From the NCBI GenBank assembly GCA_033791605.1, contig JASJGJ010000008.1:1-64000 (forward strand): a DNA stretch of 64,000 bases. The letters run 5' to 3'. The position numbers and the translations under genes are program-made. The notes beneath the pieces were generated by a model. It was given only the letters and a program-made list of their open reading frames with translations, made no database searches and was not told where the DNA came from. Numbering within the stretch: position 1 is the first letter of the stretch; each line of letters opens with the position of its first letter. Below, in pieces: positions 45,189-54,897 of the stretch. Source of the DNA: Porticoccus sp033791605. Lineage in GTDB: Bacteria; Pseudomonadota; Gammaproteobacteria; Pseudomonadales; Porticoccaceae.

Positions 45189-46294
45189 CCCTCGGCTCCC
45201 AAGGCATTATTCTGCTTCGTCCATTGCTTAATGGCAGGTAAAAATAATAAAAACAGCGCTATTAACAGAAACAAAATATGTACCCACCACAATCCGAGCG
45301 CTGATAAAAACTTTCCATCTTCCAAAGCACCCCGGGCGCTATTCAACATCACCAGATAAACCACATAAAGTAAAACTGCGGGTAACATTTTGGCAAACCT
45401 TCCCTGCCGAGGGTCAGTTTTACTCAGAGGAATAGCAATTAACGTCATCACTAATACAAGAATCGGCACAGAAAAACGCCACTGTAATGCCGCCACATGG
45501 GCCGGTTGACTCGAAGCCAGTAATTCCGCAGTGGAAAGGGTATCGGCTTTATCCCTGCGGCCCTGCCTTTTGGGTTTTGTTAGCCGCTGGCCATACTCTT
45601 CGAAGCGCGTGATCTGGTAATCTGCATGACCCGGCACGCCTTGGATACGATAGCCCTTTTCAAGCACCAGATAAGCCGGTTTGTCTGGGCCGGATCGATG
45701 CTGATGGCCCGTTTCAGCAACCACTAACACTAATTGTTTGCCGTCTTCAGCCTCAGGATTATTCTCAGCAAGAAAGACATCCCTCATGATCCCTTCCTCG
45801 CTTACCTTCTCCGCATAGGTCACACCTTTGCCACCCTGAAGAGGATAAAAATGATTGGCAGCCATGCCATCCAACTCACCACGTTCCTTCTGAGCGGAGA
45901 GCAATGCTTCAGCCTTACGCAATCCTGAAGGGCCTACATCAAGACTTAACCATGAAACCAGCAATGCCACCATGAATGCCGGAACCAGCGTATAGGCAAC
46001 CAACCTAGCCTGACTCATACCACAGGCTATCATCACGGTCATTTCATTTTGCACATAAAAACGACCATAGGCTAACAGCACCCCTAAAAAAAAGGCTAGA
46101 GGTAGAATCAATTCCAGAAAACCGGGTAAGCGATAACCAATAACAGCCAGTAGAATGCCAGCGTCCAATTCACCGGCTGCAGCCTGAGCAAGATATTTGA
46201 CGAAACGGCCACTAATAATAACCATCAGCAACACGGTGCAAACAGCAAAGGTGGAGGACAACAAGTCACGAACGATATAACGAAAAATGAGCAA
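45185..46294 (-). CDS. lptF: LPS export permease LptF
   Basis: A 369-residue protein and partner of LptG. It begins MLIFRYIVRDLLSSTFAVCTVLLMVIISGRFVKYLAQAA, and PLAFFLGVLLAYGRFYVQNEMTVMIACGMSQ is the coupling region that contacts LptB. The periplasmic domain sits in the middle and the last three helices close the protein. It is divergent from pepA across 129 bases, as in many gammaproteobacteria, where the two are transcribed from opposing promoters. Confidence 0.95.
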   Translation of the reverse strand: MLIFRYIVRDLLSSTFAVCTVLLMVIISGRFVKYLAQAAAGELDAGILLAVIGYRLPGFLELILPLAFFLGVLLAYGRFYVQNEMTVMIACGMSQARLVAYTLVPAFMVALLVSWLSLDVGPSGLRKAEALLSAQKERGELDGMAANHFYPLQGGKGVTYAEKVSEEGIMRDVFLAENNPEAEDGKQLVLVVAETGHQHRSGPDKPAYLVLEKGYRIQGVPGHADYQITRFEEYGQRLTKPKRQGRRDKADTLSTAELLASSQPAHVAALQWRFSVPILVLVMTLIAIPLSKTDPRQGRFAKMLPAVLLYVVYLVMLNSARGALEDGKFLSALGLWWVHILFLLIALFLLFLPAIKQWTKQNNALGAEG

Positions 46295-46423
46295 TAGAAA
46301 AATTCCTGTTATGCTTCGCCAAACACAAATTTATAGTCAGACAATTATCCTGCTTTACATCGAGTTTGTCTTGTTAAGTGTGTGCCCAACTCAACTATGT
46401 ACTTGTTAACCCCTGGAGACACC

Positions 46424-47926
46424 ATGGAATTTACTGCCGTCACCTGTAACTTACTTACCAAAAAAACCGATTGCCTGGTTATCGTGCTTGGCAACAAAAC
46501 AATTAGCAGCACTACCCGTCGATCAAAATCAGAGGTATCAATAGACACCGCAACGGGCGGTTTGATCTCAAGATTACAAAAAAGTGGCGATATTAAAGAA
46601 ACATTGGGCAGTTCTATACTAATTAACGAGCCAAAAGGGCTTGCGGCAACGCGACTACTCATTCTCAGCAGCGGCACCACCACATTGAATGAGCAATCAT
46701 TTCTAGAGCTCTCCAAACAGTTGACTAGCCAGCTCACCAAACTACCTATTAAGAACACCTGTGTTTCTTTAGAGGACGTGGAAGTAATTGGGCGTGATGT
46801 GGCTTGGCAAGCACAACAATTTTCGCGCAGCCTAGGTGAAGCCGTCTACCTATTCAACCCGTTTAACCGTAAAGATAAAAAGCCCTCACCACTCAAACAA
46901 ATTACTTTGGCACTATCATCACGGAAAGGGTTAAGTACGCTAAAACAACAGCTCAATTTGGGCAACGCTATTGCCAATGGCGTCAACCTATCTCGCGAAT
47001 TGGGTGATCTACCCGGCAATATCTGCACACCCTCTTATCTCGCAAACCAATCAAAGAAACTTGCCAAGAAACACCCACGTCTCAGCTGTAAAGTACTTGA
47101 TGAAAAACAAATGGCAGCACTTGGCATGCACTCACTACTGTCCGTTACTGCAGGAACAGAGCAACCGGCCAAGCTCATCGTACTCGAATACACGGGCACA
47201 AAAAAAGGCGACAAACCTATTGTACTTGTCGGCAAAGGTGTCACCTTTGATTCAGGTGGAATTAGCCTGAAACCCGGCGCGGGCATGGATGAGATGAAAT
47301 ACGACATGTGCGGGGCTGCCAGTGTGCTAGGAACGTTTTCTGCTTTAGTGGATGCCAACCTTGCAATCAATGTAGTGGGGATTATTCCAACAGTAGAGAA
47401 CATGCCCAGTGGCAAAGCCACAAAACCCGGCGATATAGTAAAAAGTATGTCAGGACAGACGATCGAAATCCTTAACACCGATGCAGAGGGCCGCCTTATC
47501 TTGTGTGATGCTCTCACCTATGCTGGCCGATTTAAACCAAAAAGTGTTATAGACATTGCCACCTTAACCGGCGCTTGTGTCATGGCGTTGGGAAGCCACG
47601 CTACAGGACTACTGAGCAACAATGATGCTCTAGCAGCAACATTAGAAACTGCAGGACAAACCAGCGGTGATAGAGTTTGGCGTCTCCCCCTTTGGAATGA
47701 ATATGACAAGCAACTAAAAAGCAATTTTGCCGACATGGCGAACATTGGTGGCCGCGAAGCCGGCACGATTACGGCCGCTTGCTTTCTGGGTCGATTCACA
47801 AAAGACTATCATTGGGCACATTTAGATATCGCAGGAACTGCGTGGAACAGTGGCGCAAACAAAGGCGCTACTGGGCGCCCCGTACCTCTGCTCACTCAAT
47901 TCTTGATAGAACAGGCTACTGCATGA
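46424..47926 (+). CDS. pepA: Leucyl aminopeptidase PepA
   Basis: A 500-residue dimetal aminopeptidase that removes N-terminal residues from peptides; in E. coli it also binds DNA at the cer and carAB sites. The metal and catalytic motifs are VGKGVTFDSGGISLKPG, MKYDMCGAASVLG and the family signature NTDAEGRLIL. I selected the ATG at 46424 (MEFTAVTCNLL) because GGAG lies just before it; the frame is open from 46382. It starts the operon pepA-holC-hypothetical-valS and overlaps holC by 4 bases. Confidence 0.95.
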   Translation: MEFTAVTCNLLTKKTDCLVIVLGNKTISSTTRRSKSEVSIDTATGGLISRLQKSGDIKETLGSSILINEPKGLAATRLLILSSGTTTLNEQSFLELSKQLTSQLTKLPIKNTCVSLEDVEVIGRDVAWQAQQFSRSLGEAVYLFNPFNRKDKKPSPLKQITLALSSRKGLSTLKQQLNLGNAIANGVNLSRELGDLPGNICTPSYLANQSKKLAKKHPRLSCKVLDEKQMAALGMHSLLSVTAGTEQPAKLIVLEYTGTKKGDKPIVLVGKGVTFDSGGISLKPGAGMDEMKYDMCGAASVLGTFSALVDANLAINVVGIIPTVENMPSGKATKPGDIVKSMSGQTIEILNTDAEGRLILCDALTYAGRFKPKSVIDIATLTGACVMALGSHATGLLSNNDALAATLETAGQTSGDRVWRLPLWNEYDKQLKSNFADMANIGGREAGTITAACFLGRFTKDYHWAHLDIAGTAWNSGANKGATGRPVPLLTQFLIEQATA

Positions 47927-48348
47927 CCAGCATTAATTTTTACCGTATTAACGGCAACTTTAATGACGCAATAACCCTTGCTTGTCAATTGACGGAAAAG
48001 GCCTTCCAGCAAGGCCTGACAGTCCTACTACATACACTTGAAAAAGAAATCTCAGAACAACTAAGTACGCAGCTATGGTCATTTAAGCCCTCTTCATTCC
48101 TTCCGCACGAGTTAGAAGAGCTACCGACAGCGGCTTTATCCATTAGTCATCAAAATGACCCTGGCGAACACCATGGGCTACTGATCAATCTTGGAATTAG
48201 CACTCCAGGCTGGTTTTCTCGTTTTGAGAAAGTCATAGAAATTGTTTACGATGATCAGCAGGTTATTGAGCAAAAACGTGAGCGTTACGGCTTCTACCAA
48301 AAACGTGGTTACCCCCTGAAATATCACGACCTCACTAAGCCCAACTAA
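47923..48348 (+). CDS. holC: DNA polymerase III subunit chi
   Basis: HolC links the clamp loader to single-stranded DNA-binding protein. The 141 residues begin MTSINFYRI and include CQLTEKAFQQGLTVLLHT, LWSFKPSSFLPHE and a C-terminal RERYGFYQKRGYPLKYHDL, all typical of the chi subunit. The start overlaps the pepA stop (ATGA), which supports this start over the longer frame from 47779. The pepA-holC-valS order is conserved in gammaproteobacteria. Confidence 0.93.
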   Translation: MTSINFYRINGNFNDAITLACQLTEKAFQQGLTVLLHTLEKEISEQLSTQLWSFKPSSFLPHELEELPTAALSISHQNDPGEHHGLLINLGISTPGWFSRFEKVIEIVYDDQQVIEQKRERYGFYQKRGYPLKYHDLTKPN

Positions 48349-48394
48349 TCTTTTTACTAGGTTAACCATTAAGTGTTATCGAGCAGGTCTGATT

Positions 48395-48970
48395 ATGACT
48401 GATGAACCGAAAGATAAAAAAAATGCCTTGATCAATGAACTCGATTCGTTGCGATGCACGCTGAACAACGGTCCAGAGTTTCAACATAACATACCAACAC
48501 TCGATGAACTGTATGCCGATGATGATAGTTTTATGCATGACCCGGCTTTGAACGTCCCGATTCTTACTGACGCCTTAGAGGAAGAACCAGCATTTATTCA
48601 AGAAGTAACTGCGGGGGCTGAAGACTCCGCTTTTATGATAGAAAAACAGTGCGCAATGACAGTGGACTTGGATATTTTTGATGGAGGCCATCCATCGCAC
48701 CCCCTCTCTGCACCCCCTGAAACAACAGTACCGACCACCCTAGCGGATGAGCAAAACGTCATCAATATCCATGCACTTTGCAAAGAAACAGATTCTTCTG
48801 TCATCGAATTAGAACATGTATTGGATGAGCTGGTAGCCGAGCAACTCCCCAAGTTAGAGCAACAACTTAGAGAGAAACTCCGACATGAGCTCGAAGCTGG
48901 TCTAAATGCCCAAGCTAAATCTGAACCCACGTTCTCAGCGGAATCAAACAAACCCACATCAGATAGCTAG
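48395..48970 (+). CDS. Hypothetical protein between holC and valS
   Basis: A 191-residue, strongly acidic protein with no membrane segment. The first half is rich in Asp, Glu and Pro (LDELYADDDSFMHDPALNVP), and the C-terminal third looks like a coiled coil (VIELEHVLDELVAEQLPKLEQQLREKLRHELEAGL). I recognise no domain. Proteins of this length and character sit at the same place in relatives of this operon, so expression with holC and valS is likely, but the role is unknown. Confidence 0.7.
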   Translation: MTDEPKDKKNALINELDSLRCTLNNGPEFQHNIPTLDELYADDDSFMHDPALNVPILTDALEEEPAFIQEVTAGAEDSAFMIEKQCAMTVDLDIFDGGHPSHPLSAPPETTVPTTLADEQNVINIHALCKETDSSVIELEHVLDELVAEQLPKLEQQLREKLRHELEAGLNAQAKSEPTFSAESNKPTSDS

Positions 48971-49105
48971 CATCGGGAACAAGCCCGTCGACGAAGTCAT
49001 AACGTCCCTTTATAATTCCCGCTTTTGCACACTCCGACTATTTACCAGATAACTCTGATGACGTAACGATTAACGTTACGTTAGCCAACAATCAAATGAG
49101 CGAAC

Positions 49106-51874
49106 ATGGAAAAGACTTACCGTCCCCAAGACATTGAAACCCAGTGGTACCAAACCTGGGAAAAAAAGGGCTATTTCAAGCCTGCCAATAATGGTGCAGA
49201 TCCGTACTGCATCATGATCCCGCCACCCAATGTCACGGGCAGTCTGCATATGGGTCATGGTTTTCAAGAAGCCATTATGGACGCATTGGTTCGCTACCAC
49301 CGAATGAAAGGGAATAATACCCTCTGGCAAGTAGGCACCGACCATGCCGGTATAGCCACCCAAATGGTGGTAGAACGGTTGCTGGATGCTGACGGTATCT
49401 CTCGCCATGATTTAGGTCGAGAGAAATTCATTGAAAAAGTTTGGGAGTGGAAAGAAAAGTCGGGTGGCACGATTACCCGCCAACTTCGTCGACTAGGCGC
49501 CTCACCAGACTGGTCCCGTGAACGATTCACTATGGATGACGGCTTTTATGAAGCGGTTCAGGAAGCCTTTATTCGATTATACGAAGACAACCTGATTTAT
49601 CGGGGCAAACGGCTGGTCAATTGGGACCCTAAATTACATACAGCAATTTCTGATCTAGAAGTTATTTCTGAAGAAGAAAGTGGCTACCTATGGCATTTCA
49701 AATATCCACTATCTGATGGTTCCGGCCATTTGACGGTCGCCACTACCCGCCCGGAAACCATGCTGGGTGATACCGCAGTTGCCGTTCACCCAGATGACGA
49801 ACGCTATCAACACCTCATCGGTAAAACCATTACCCTACCCTTAGCCAACCGTGAAATTCCAATTATTGCCGATGATTATGTGGATCGTGAATTTGGTACT
49901 GGTTGTGTGAAAATCACACCCGCCCACGATTTCAATGACTATGAAGTGGGACAGCGGCACAACTTGGCCATGATCAATATATTTAATGATGATGCGCAAC
50001 TAAACAGTAATGTACCTAAAGCCTATGTAGGTTTGGACAGAGTCGATGCCCGCAAACAAGTTGTAGCCGACCTAGATACCTTGAGCCTGCTGGACAAAGT
50101 TGATGAACACAAACTTAAAGTGCCCCGTGGCGACCGATCTGGCGTGGTCATCGAACCTTATTTAACTGATCAGTGGTATGTCAAAGCGGCACCACTGGCT
50201 GAAAAAGCCATTGCTGCGGTGGAAGGTGGCGATATCCAGTTTGTGCCCAAGCAATACGAAAATATGTATTTCTCTTGGATGCGAGACATTCAGGACTGGT
50301 GTATTTCTCGCCAACTCTGGTGGGGACATCGGATCCCTGCTTGGTATGACGACAAAGGGAATGTCTATGTCGGACGCTCTGAACAAGATGTCCGAGAGAA
50401 ACACAACCTTGGTGATATCAACCTTAAACAAGATAACGATGTATTAGACACATGGTTCTCATCCGGCCTCTGGAGCTTCGGAACACTGGGCTGGCCGGAA
50501 CCTACTGAATTCTTAAAAACATTCCATCCCACCAATGTACTGGTTACTGGGTTCGACATTATTTTCTTCTGGGTTGCCAGAATGATCATGATGACACTCT
50601 ATTTTGTCGATGAAGTACCCTTTAAAACCGTCTACGTTCATGGCTTGGTTCGGGATAGCCATGGTCAAAAAATGTCCAAATCCAAGGGCAACGTACTCGA
50701 CCCCATCGACTTGATTGATGGCATTGCACTTGAACCGCTGGTAAAAAAACGCACCGCTGGACTGATGCGGCCAAAAGATGCTGCAAAAATTGAGAAGCAA
50801 ACCCGCAAAGAATTTGCCGATGGCATTGAACCCTATGGTACAGATGCTCTGCGTTATACCTATTACTCTCTGGCATCCACTGGCCGAGATATTAATTTTG
50901 ATGTAGGCCGTATTGAGGGTTTTCGTAACTTTTGTAACAAAATATGGAATGCCGCTCGCTATGTCTTAATGAATACCGAAGATCAGGATTGCGGACAAAA
51001 CAACGATGGAGGCTATGAACTATCCCTAGCCGACCGCTGGATCATCAGCCGTCTCCAGCAAGCAGAACAAACCGTTGCAGAATCTATTGCCAACTACCGC
51101 TTTGATTTGGCCTCACAGGCCATTTACGAGTTTGTCTGGAACGAATACTGCGATTGGTACTTGGAATTATCCAAACCTGTGTTGTGGGACGACAATGCTG
51201 ATCCAGCCCTCAAGAAAGGAACTCGCCGTACGCTGATTCGTGTACTGGAAACCACCTTGAGAATGGCTCACCCACTCATGCCGTTTATCACTGAAGAAAT
51301 CTGGCAGCAGATCAAAACTCTGGCGGGGGCCGAGGGTGATACGATCATGTTGCAACCCTACCCTGAGGCAGATCAAACTCGAGTGGACAATGAAGCGACC
51401 AGCGATATTGAATGGCTGAAAAGCGTCATTGTTGGGATTCGTAATATTCGCGGAGAAATGAATATTTCACCGGGAAAATTATTAACTGTGTACTTTAGCA
51501 ATGGCTCAGAAGAAGACCTTCGTCGCCTCAACGCCAACCAACAGTTCCTAGCCAAATTAGCTCACTTGGAAACAACAACCTGGCTCAATTCAGGCGAAAA
51601 GGCACCCATGTCAGCTACGGCCCTCGTGGGGAATATGGAGATCCTCGTCCCCATGGCAGGTCTGATAGATAAAGATGCTGAGATTACCCGACTCAATAAA
51701 GAAACGGAAAAACTCCAGAAAGAAGTGGAGCGAGTTCAAGGCAAGCTCAACAATGAAAAATTTGTCAGCAAGGCACCAGTAGAAGTTGTTGCCAAAGAAA
51801 AAGCACGACTCACTGAAATGGAAACGACACTGGAAAAACTGGACCATCAGAAAAAAACTATTTCTGAGCTCTGA
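49106..51874 (+). CDS. valS: Valyl-tRNA synthetase
   Basis: A class I synthetase of 922 residues that charges tRNA-Val. The HIGH motif reads PPPNVTGSLHMGHGFQ, the editing domain contains TTRPETMLGDTAVAVHPDD, and the KMSKS loop is GQKMSKSKGN. The C-terminal part ends in the family's arm-like coiled coil (AEITRLNKETEKLQKEVERVQGKL). It is the last gene of the pepA operon; an intrinsic terminator follows 25 bases after the stop. Confidence 0.97.
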   Translation: MEKTYRPQDIETQWYQTWEKKGYFKPANNGADPYCIMIPPPNVTGSLHMGHGFQEAIMDALVRYHRMKGNNTLWQVGTDHAGIATQMVVERLLDADGISRHDLGREKFIEKVWEWKEKSGGTITRQLRRLGASPDWSRERFTMDDGFYEAVQEAFIRLYEDNLIYRGKRLVNWDPKLHTAISDLEVISEEESGYLWHFKYPLSDGSGHLTVATTRPETMLGDTAVAVHPDDERYQHLIGKTITLPLANREIPIIADDYVDREFGTGCVKITPAHDFNDYEVGQRHNLAMINIFNDDAQLNSNVPKAYVGLDRVDARKQVVADLDTLSLLDKVDEHKLKVPRGDRSGVVIEPYLTDQWYVKAAPLAEKAIAAVEGGDIQFVPKQYENMYFSWMRDIQDWCISRQLWWGHRIPAWYDDKGNVYVGRSEQDVREKHNLGDINLKQDNDVLDTWFSSGLWSFGTLGWPEPTEFLKTFHPTNVLVTGFDIIFFWVARMIMMTLYFVDEVPFKTVYVHGLVRDSHGQKMSKSKGNVLDPIDLIDGIALEPLVKKRTAGLMRPKDAAKIEKQTRKEFADGIEPYGTDALRYTYYSLASTGRDINFDVGRIEGFRNFCNKIWNAARYVLMNTEDQDCGQNNDGGYELSLADRWIISRLQQAEQTVAESIANYRFDLASQAIYEFVWNEYCDWYLELSKPVLWDDNADPALKKGTRRTLIRVLETTLRMAHPLMPFITEEIWQQIKTLAGAEGDTIMLQPYPEADQTRVDNEATSDIEWLKSVIVGIRNIRGEMNISPGKLLTVYFSNGSEEDLRRLNANQQFLAKLAHLETTTWLNSGEKAPMSATALVGNMEILVPMAGLIDKDAEITRLNKETEKLQKEVERVQGKLNNEKFVSKAPVEVVAKEKARLTEMETTLEKLDHQKKTISEL

Positions 51875-51898
51875 TACGAACATAATAGATTAACAATC

Positions 51899-51930
51899 AA
51901 AAACGCCCACATTTTAAAGTGGGCGTTTTA
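51899..51930. terminator. Intrinsic terminator after valS
   Basis: AAAACGCCCAC and GTGGGCGTTTT form an 11-bp perfect stem around an 8-base loop. With A-rich and T-rich flanks it could end transcripts from both valS and the convergent diguanylate cyclase gene. Confidence 0.85.
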
Positions 51931-52065
51931 ATCTTCTCCGCAGTATTATTTCAACAGTAAAACAATACTGGTATCAATCTGTAATGAATGACGAACAGCG
52001 TTATTTCAGATACCTTTTCGATAAGAAATCATCACATCTGTCTACAGGTATACTTTTGCTTTCGA

Positions 52066-53244
52066 CTAACGGCCAAGAACCGGCTGATCAACAAACTCTT
52101 TTGCTGGTAATTCCAACTCAGCCTGACTGAAATCAGAAATATCGTCTTCTTCAGCAGACACCACACAGTTTCTGCCTCTTCTTTTAGCTTCATACATTGC
52201 CCTGTCAGCGGAACCCAGTGTCGCATATAAATCACCACCCACTGTTTGAGCATCGACACCAAGACTCATAGAAACTGCAATTTTTCCTGCTTTGGTGGAA
52301 AAATGTGTAGAGGCAATTTTATGACGAATCTTTTCAGCCAAAACCTGGGCACCCTTTAAATTAGTGCCGACCAACAACAACAAAAACTCTTCACCGCCCC
52401 AGCGCACAATTAGGTCTTCTGAGCGAACCAATGTATTAAGTGTTTTCGCAATTTCTTTTAGAACAAAATCGCCCACATCATGTCCATATTCATCATTAAT
52501 CTGCTTAAAATGATCAAGATCGCCAACCACCACGGCAAATGATTCTTTGCCTGCCCCACGTCTTTGTTCTGTTTCGCCCAGATATTGTTTAAAACCACGG
52601 CGATTCGCCAATCCTGTCAACTCATCTGTGCGCGCTTGTAAATTAAAATTATCACTAACCTCCTCCAAACGCTGACGCGTCTGAAAACGGACATGCTCTA
52701 CGAGCAACGATATCCAAAACAGCACCAAATAAGCGAGCAAAAAACGATAACTTGTATAAGCAGAGTAGTTTTTTGGCAAAGCCAAAAAATCAGGATATAG
52801 CAGTACAACCATGCTAACGAGGAAAACAGCAACCACGAGTATTCCCCCCTGTTTATACCCTAACAAATAGAAAAAAAGTGGGAGCATCACAAGACACCAA
52901 AACATACCCGTTATTTCGGTACCACTGGTCATCAGCGAGAAAAAATGTAGGAAGACCATAAGGACTAACGTGACACACAGACTGGTTTTAGATGTGATCA
53001 GCATGAGGATATAACTGACAATCGCCAAGACCCCAACGGCCAGCGTTACCTGATTGCCCCAGTAAACCCCTGCACCTTTGAACATGTCCCATAAGGACAT
53101 ACCAATGATCACAACGGATCCCGTTAGCATCAAAATAGCAATAATCATCTCCCGACGATGAGCATCCTGCTCAACATCAGTACCTAAGTAGCGGCGACAG
53201 ATTTTATCCAGCCACCCTAAAGGAACTTTTTTCATCCTTTCCAT
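52066..53244 (-). CDS. Membrane-bound GGDEF-domain diguanylate cyclase
   Basis: A 392-residue protein that should make cyclic di-GMP from two GTP. The N-terminal half has about six membrane segments. The catalytic half includes DELTGLANRRGFKQYL, VVVGDLDHFKQINDEYGHDVGD and the active-site loop WGGEEFLLLL (GGEEF type). No EAL domain is present, and the RxxD inhibitory site is not obvious before the active loop. It would tie membrane-sensed signals to biofilm or motility control. It is upstream of no clear operon partner; lysS lies 48 bases upstream on the same strand. Confidence 0.93.
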   Translation of the reverse strand: MERMKKVPLGWLDKICRRYLGTDVEQDAHRREMIIAILMLTGSVVIIGMSLWDMFKGAGVYWGNQVTLAVGVLAIVSYILMLITSKTSLCVTLVLMVFLHFFSLMTSGTEITGMFWCLVMLPLFFYLLGYKQGGILVVAVFLVSMVVLLYPDFLALPKNYSAYTSYRFLLAYLVLFWISLLVEHVRFQTRQRLEEVSDNFNLQARTDELTGLANRRGFKQYLGETEQRRGAGKESFAVVVGDLDHFKQINDEYGHDVGDFVLKEIAKTLNTLVRSEDLIVRWGGEEFLLLLVGTNLKGAQVLAEKIRHKIASTHFSTKAGKIAVSMSLGVDAQTVGGDLYATLGSADRAMYEAKRRGRNCVVSAEEDDISDFSQAELELPAKEFVDQPVLGR

Positions 53245-53292
53245 TTTTATTTCTTTCTTCCTTAAACCAACGCAGAAAAAATCTACTAGCCG

Positions 53293-54804
53293 TTATTCTG
53301 GACGCATATGTGGGAAGAGCAGCACGTCACGTATTGATGGCGAGTCCGTTAACAACATCACTAATCGATCGATTCCAATCCCTTCTCCCGCTGTAGGCGG
53401 CAAACCATACTCCAATGCGCGTATATAATCCGCATCAAAATGCATGGCTTCATCATCACCGGCATCTTTCTCCGCCACCTGCTGCTGAAAACGTGCCGCC
53501 TGGTCTTCCGCATCATTGAGCTCAGAAAAGCCATTCGCTATTTCTCGGCCGCCGACAAAAAACTCAAACCGGTCTGTTACGAATGAATTATTGTCATTGC
53601 GACGAGCCAATGGAGATACTTCTGTCGGGTACTCCGTAATAAAAGTGGGTTCATCTAAGCGGTGCTCTACCGTCTTCTCAAAAATCTCAATCTGGACCTT
53701 ACCCAAACCCCAGTTATCTTTTATGGTGATATCCAAGTGCTCCGCTATCTGGCGTGCAGCTGCTTCATCCGCCAAGGCTTCGGCGGTAATCTCTGGGTTA
53801 AAATGTAGAATCGAATCAAACACTGACAATCGATGGAAAGGTTTAGCAAAATCGTAAAATTTCTCCTGCACCACCTCACCTTCATCATTTTTTACGGTGC
53901 TTCTAACCTTGGAGCTACCCATCACCGATTCCGCTAATCGGCGTAACATGTCTTCTGTCAGGTTCATTAAATCGTTGTAATCTGAATAGGCTTGGTAGAA
54001 TTCCAGCATTGTAAACTCAGGATTATGACGAGTAGAAAGCCCTTCATTACGGAAGTTACGATTAATCTCATAAACCCGCTCAAAACCACCCACCACCAAA
54101 CGCTTCAGGTATAACTCTGGTGCAATGCGCAGATACATATCAAGATCCAACGCATTATGATGGGTAACAAACGGCCGCGCTGCTGCACCACCCGGAATAG
54201 TTTGTAGCATGGGTGTTTCCACTTCCATGAAGTGATGGCCGTCAAGATAACTACGGATAAAACTAATAACCTGTGTCCGTACCCTAAAGAGGTCACGCAC
54301 TTCCGGGTTAACGATTAAATCTACATAGCGCTGACGGTAACGTATTTCCTGATCAGCAAGACCGTGATACTTATCGGGAAGCGGTCGCAATGCTTTAGTC
54401 AGAAGCTGGTACTGATCCATATTGACGTATAAATCACCCTTACCGGATTTATGCAGGGCACCAGTCACACCAACGATATCACCAAGATCCAAGCTCTTGG
54501 CAAAAGGACGAGCTTCTTTAGCCACATACAATTGGATGGTGCCGGACATGTCTTGGATCACCATAAAAGCACCACGGTTGCGGATCACTCGTCCAGCCAC
54601 ACTCACCTGATGATCCAATATTTCCAGCGCTTCCTTTAATTCATCGCCATACTGTGCCTGCAAGTCGGCAGCCAAATCTTTTCGACGAAAGTCATTGGGA
54701 AAAGCACTACTATTATTGGCATCCGCCTGCTCACGGATACCCGAAAGTTTGGCTCTGCGCTCGGCTATTAACTTGTTTTCATCTTGTTGCTGATCATTAC
54801 TCAT
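53293..54804 (-). CDS. lysS: Lysyl-tRNA synthetase (class II)
   Basis: A 503-residue class II synthetase. It has an OB-fold anticodon domain (VSVAGRVIRNRGAFMVIQDMSG), motif 2 with FRNEGLSTRHNPEFTMLEFYQAYSD, and the C-terminal motif 3 GLPPTAGEGIGIDRLVMLLT. It charges tRNA-Lys. It follows prfB on the same strand by about 90 bases, the usual order in gammaproteobacteria. Confidence 0.97.
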   Translation of the reverse strand: MSNDQQQDENKLIAERRAKLSGIREQADANNSSAFPNDFRRKDLAADLQAQYGDELKEALEILDHQVSVAGRVIRNRGAFMVIQDMSGTIQLYVAKEARPFAKSLDLGDIVGVTGALHKSGKGDLYVNMDQYQLLTKALRPLPDKYHGLADQEIRYRQRYVDLIVNPEVRDLFRVRTQVISFIRSYLDGHHFMEVETPMLQTIPGGAAARPFVTHHNALDLDMYLRIAPELYLKRLVVGGFERVYEINRNFRNEGLSTRHNPEFTMLEFYQAYSDYNDLMNLTEDMLRRLAESVMGSSKVRSTVKNDEGEVVQEKFYDFAKPFHRLSVFDSILHFNPEITAEALADEAAARQIAEHLDITIKDNWGLGKVQIEIFEKTVEHRLDEPTFITEYPTEVSPLARRNDNNSFVTDRFEFFVGGREIANGFSELNDAEDQAARFQQQVAEKDAGDDEAMHFDADYIRALEYGLPPTAGEGIGIDRLVMLLTDSPSIRDVLLFPHMRPE

Positions 54805-54897
54805 GAAATCCCCAATACCTTCTATTCTTACTCACTATTCTTCCCGGCCGTTGTCCTTCCGAACGAGGTCCCGGACATATATTCCTGAAGCTATACT

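Noticed and set aside
47779..47922. Longer start for holC
   Set aside because: The extension lies in pepA in another frame; the ATG at 47923 overlaps the pepA stop and matches the family N-terminus.
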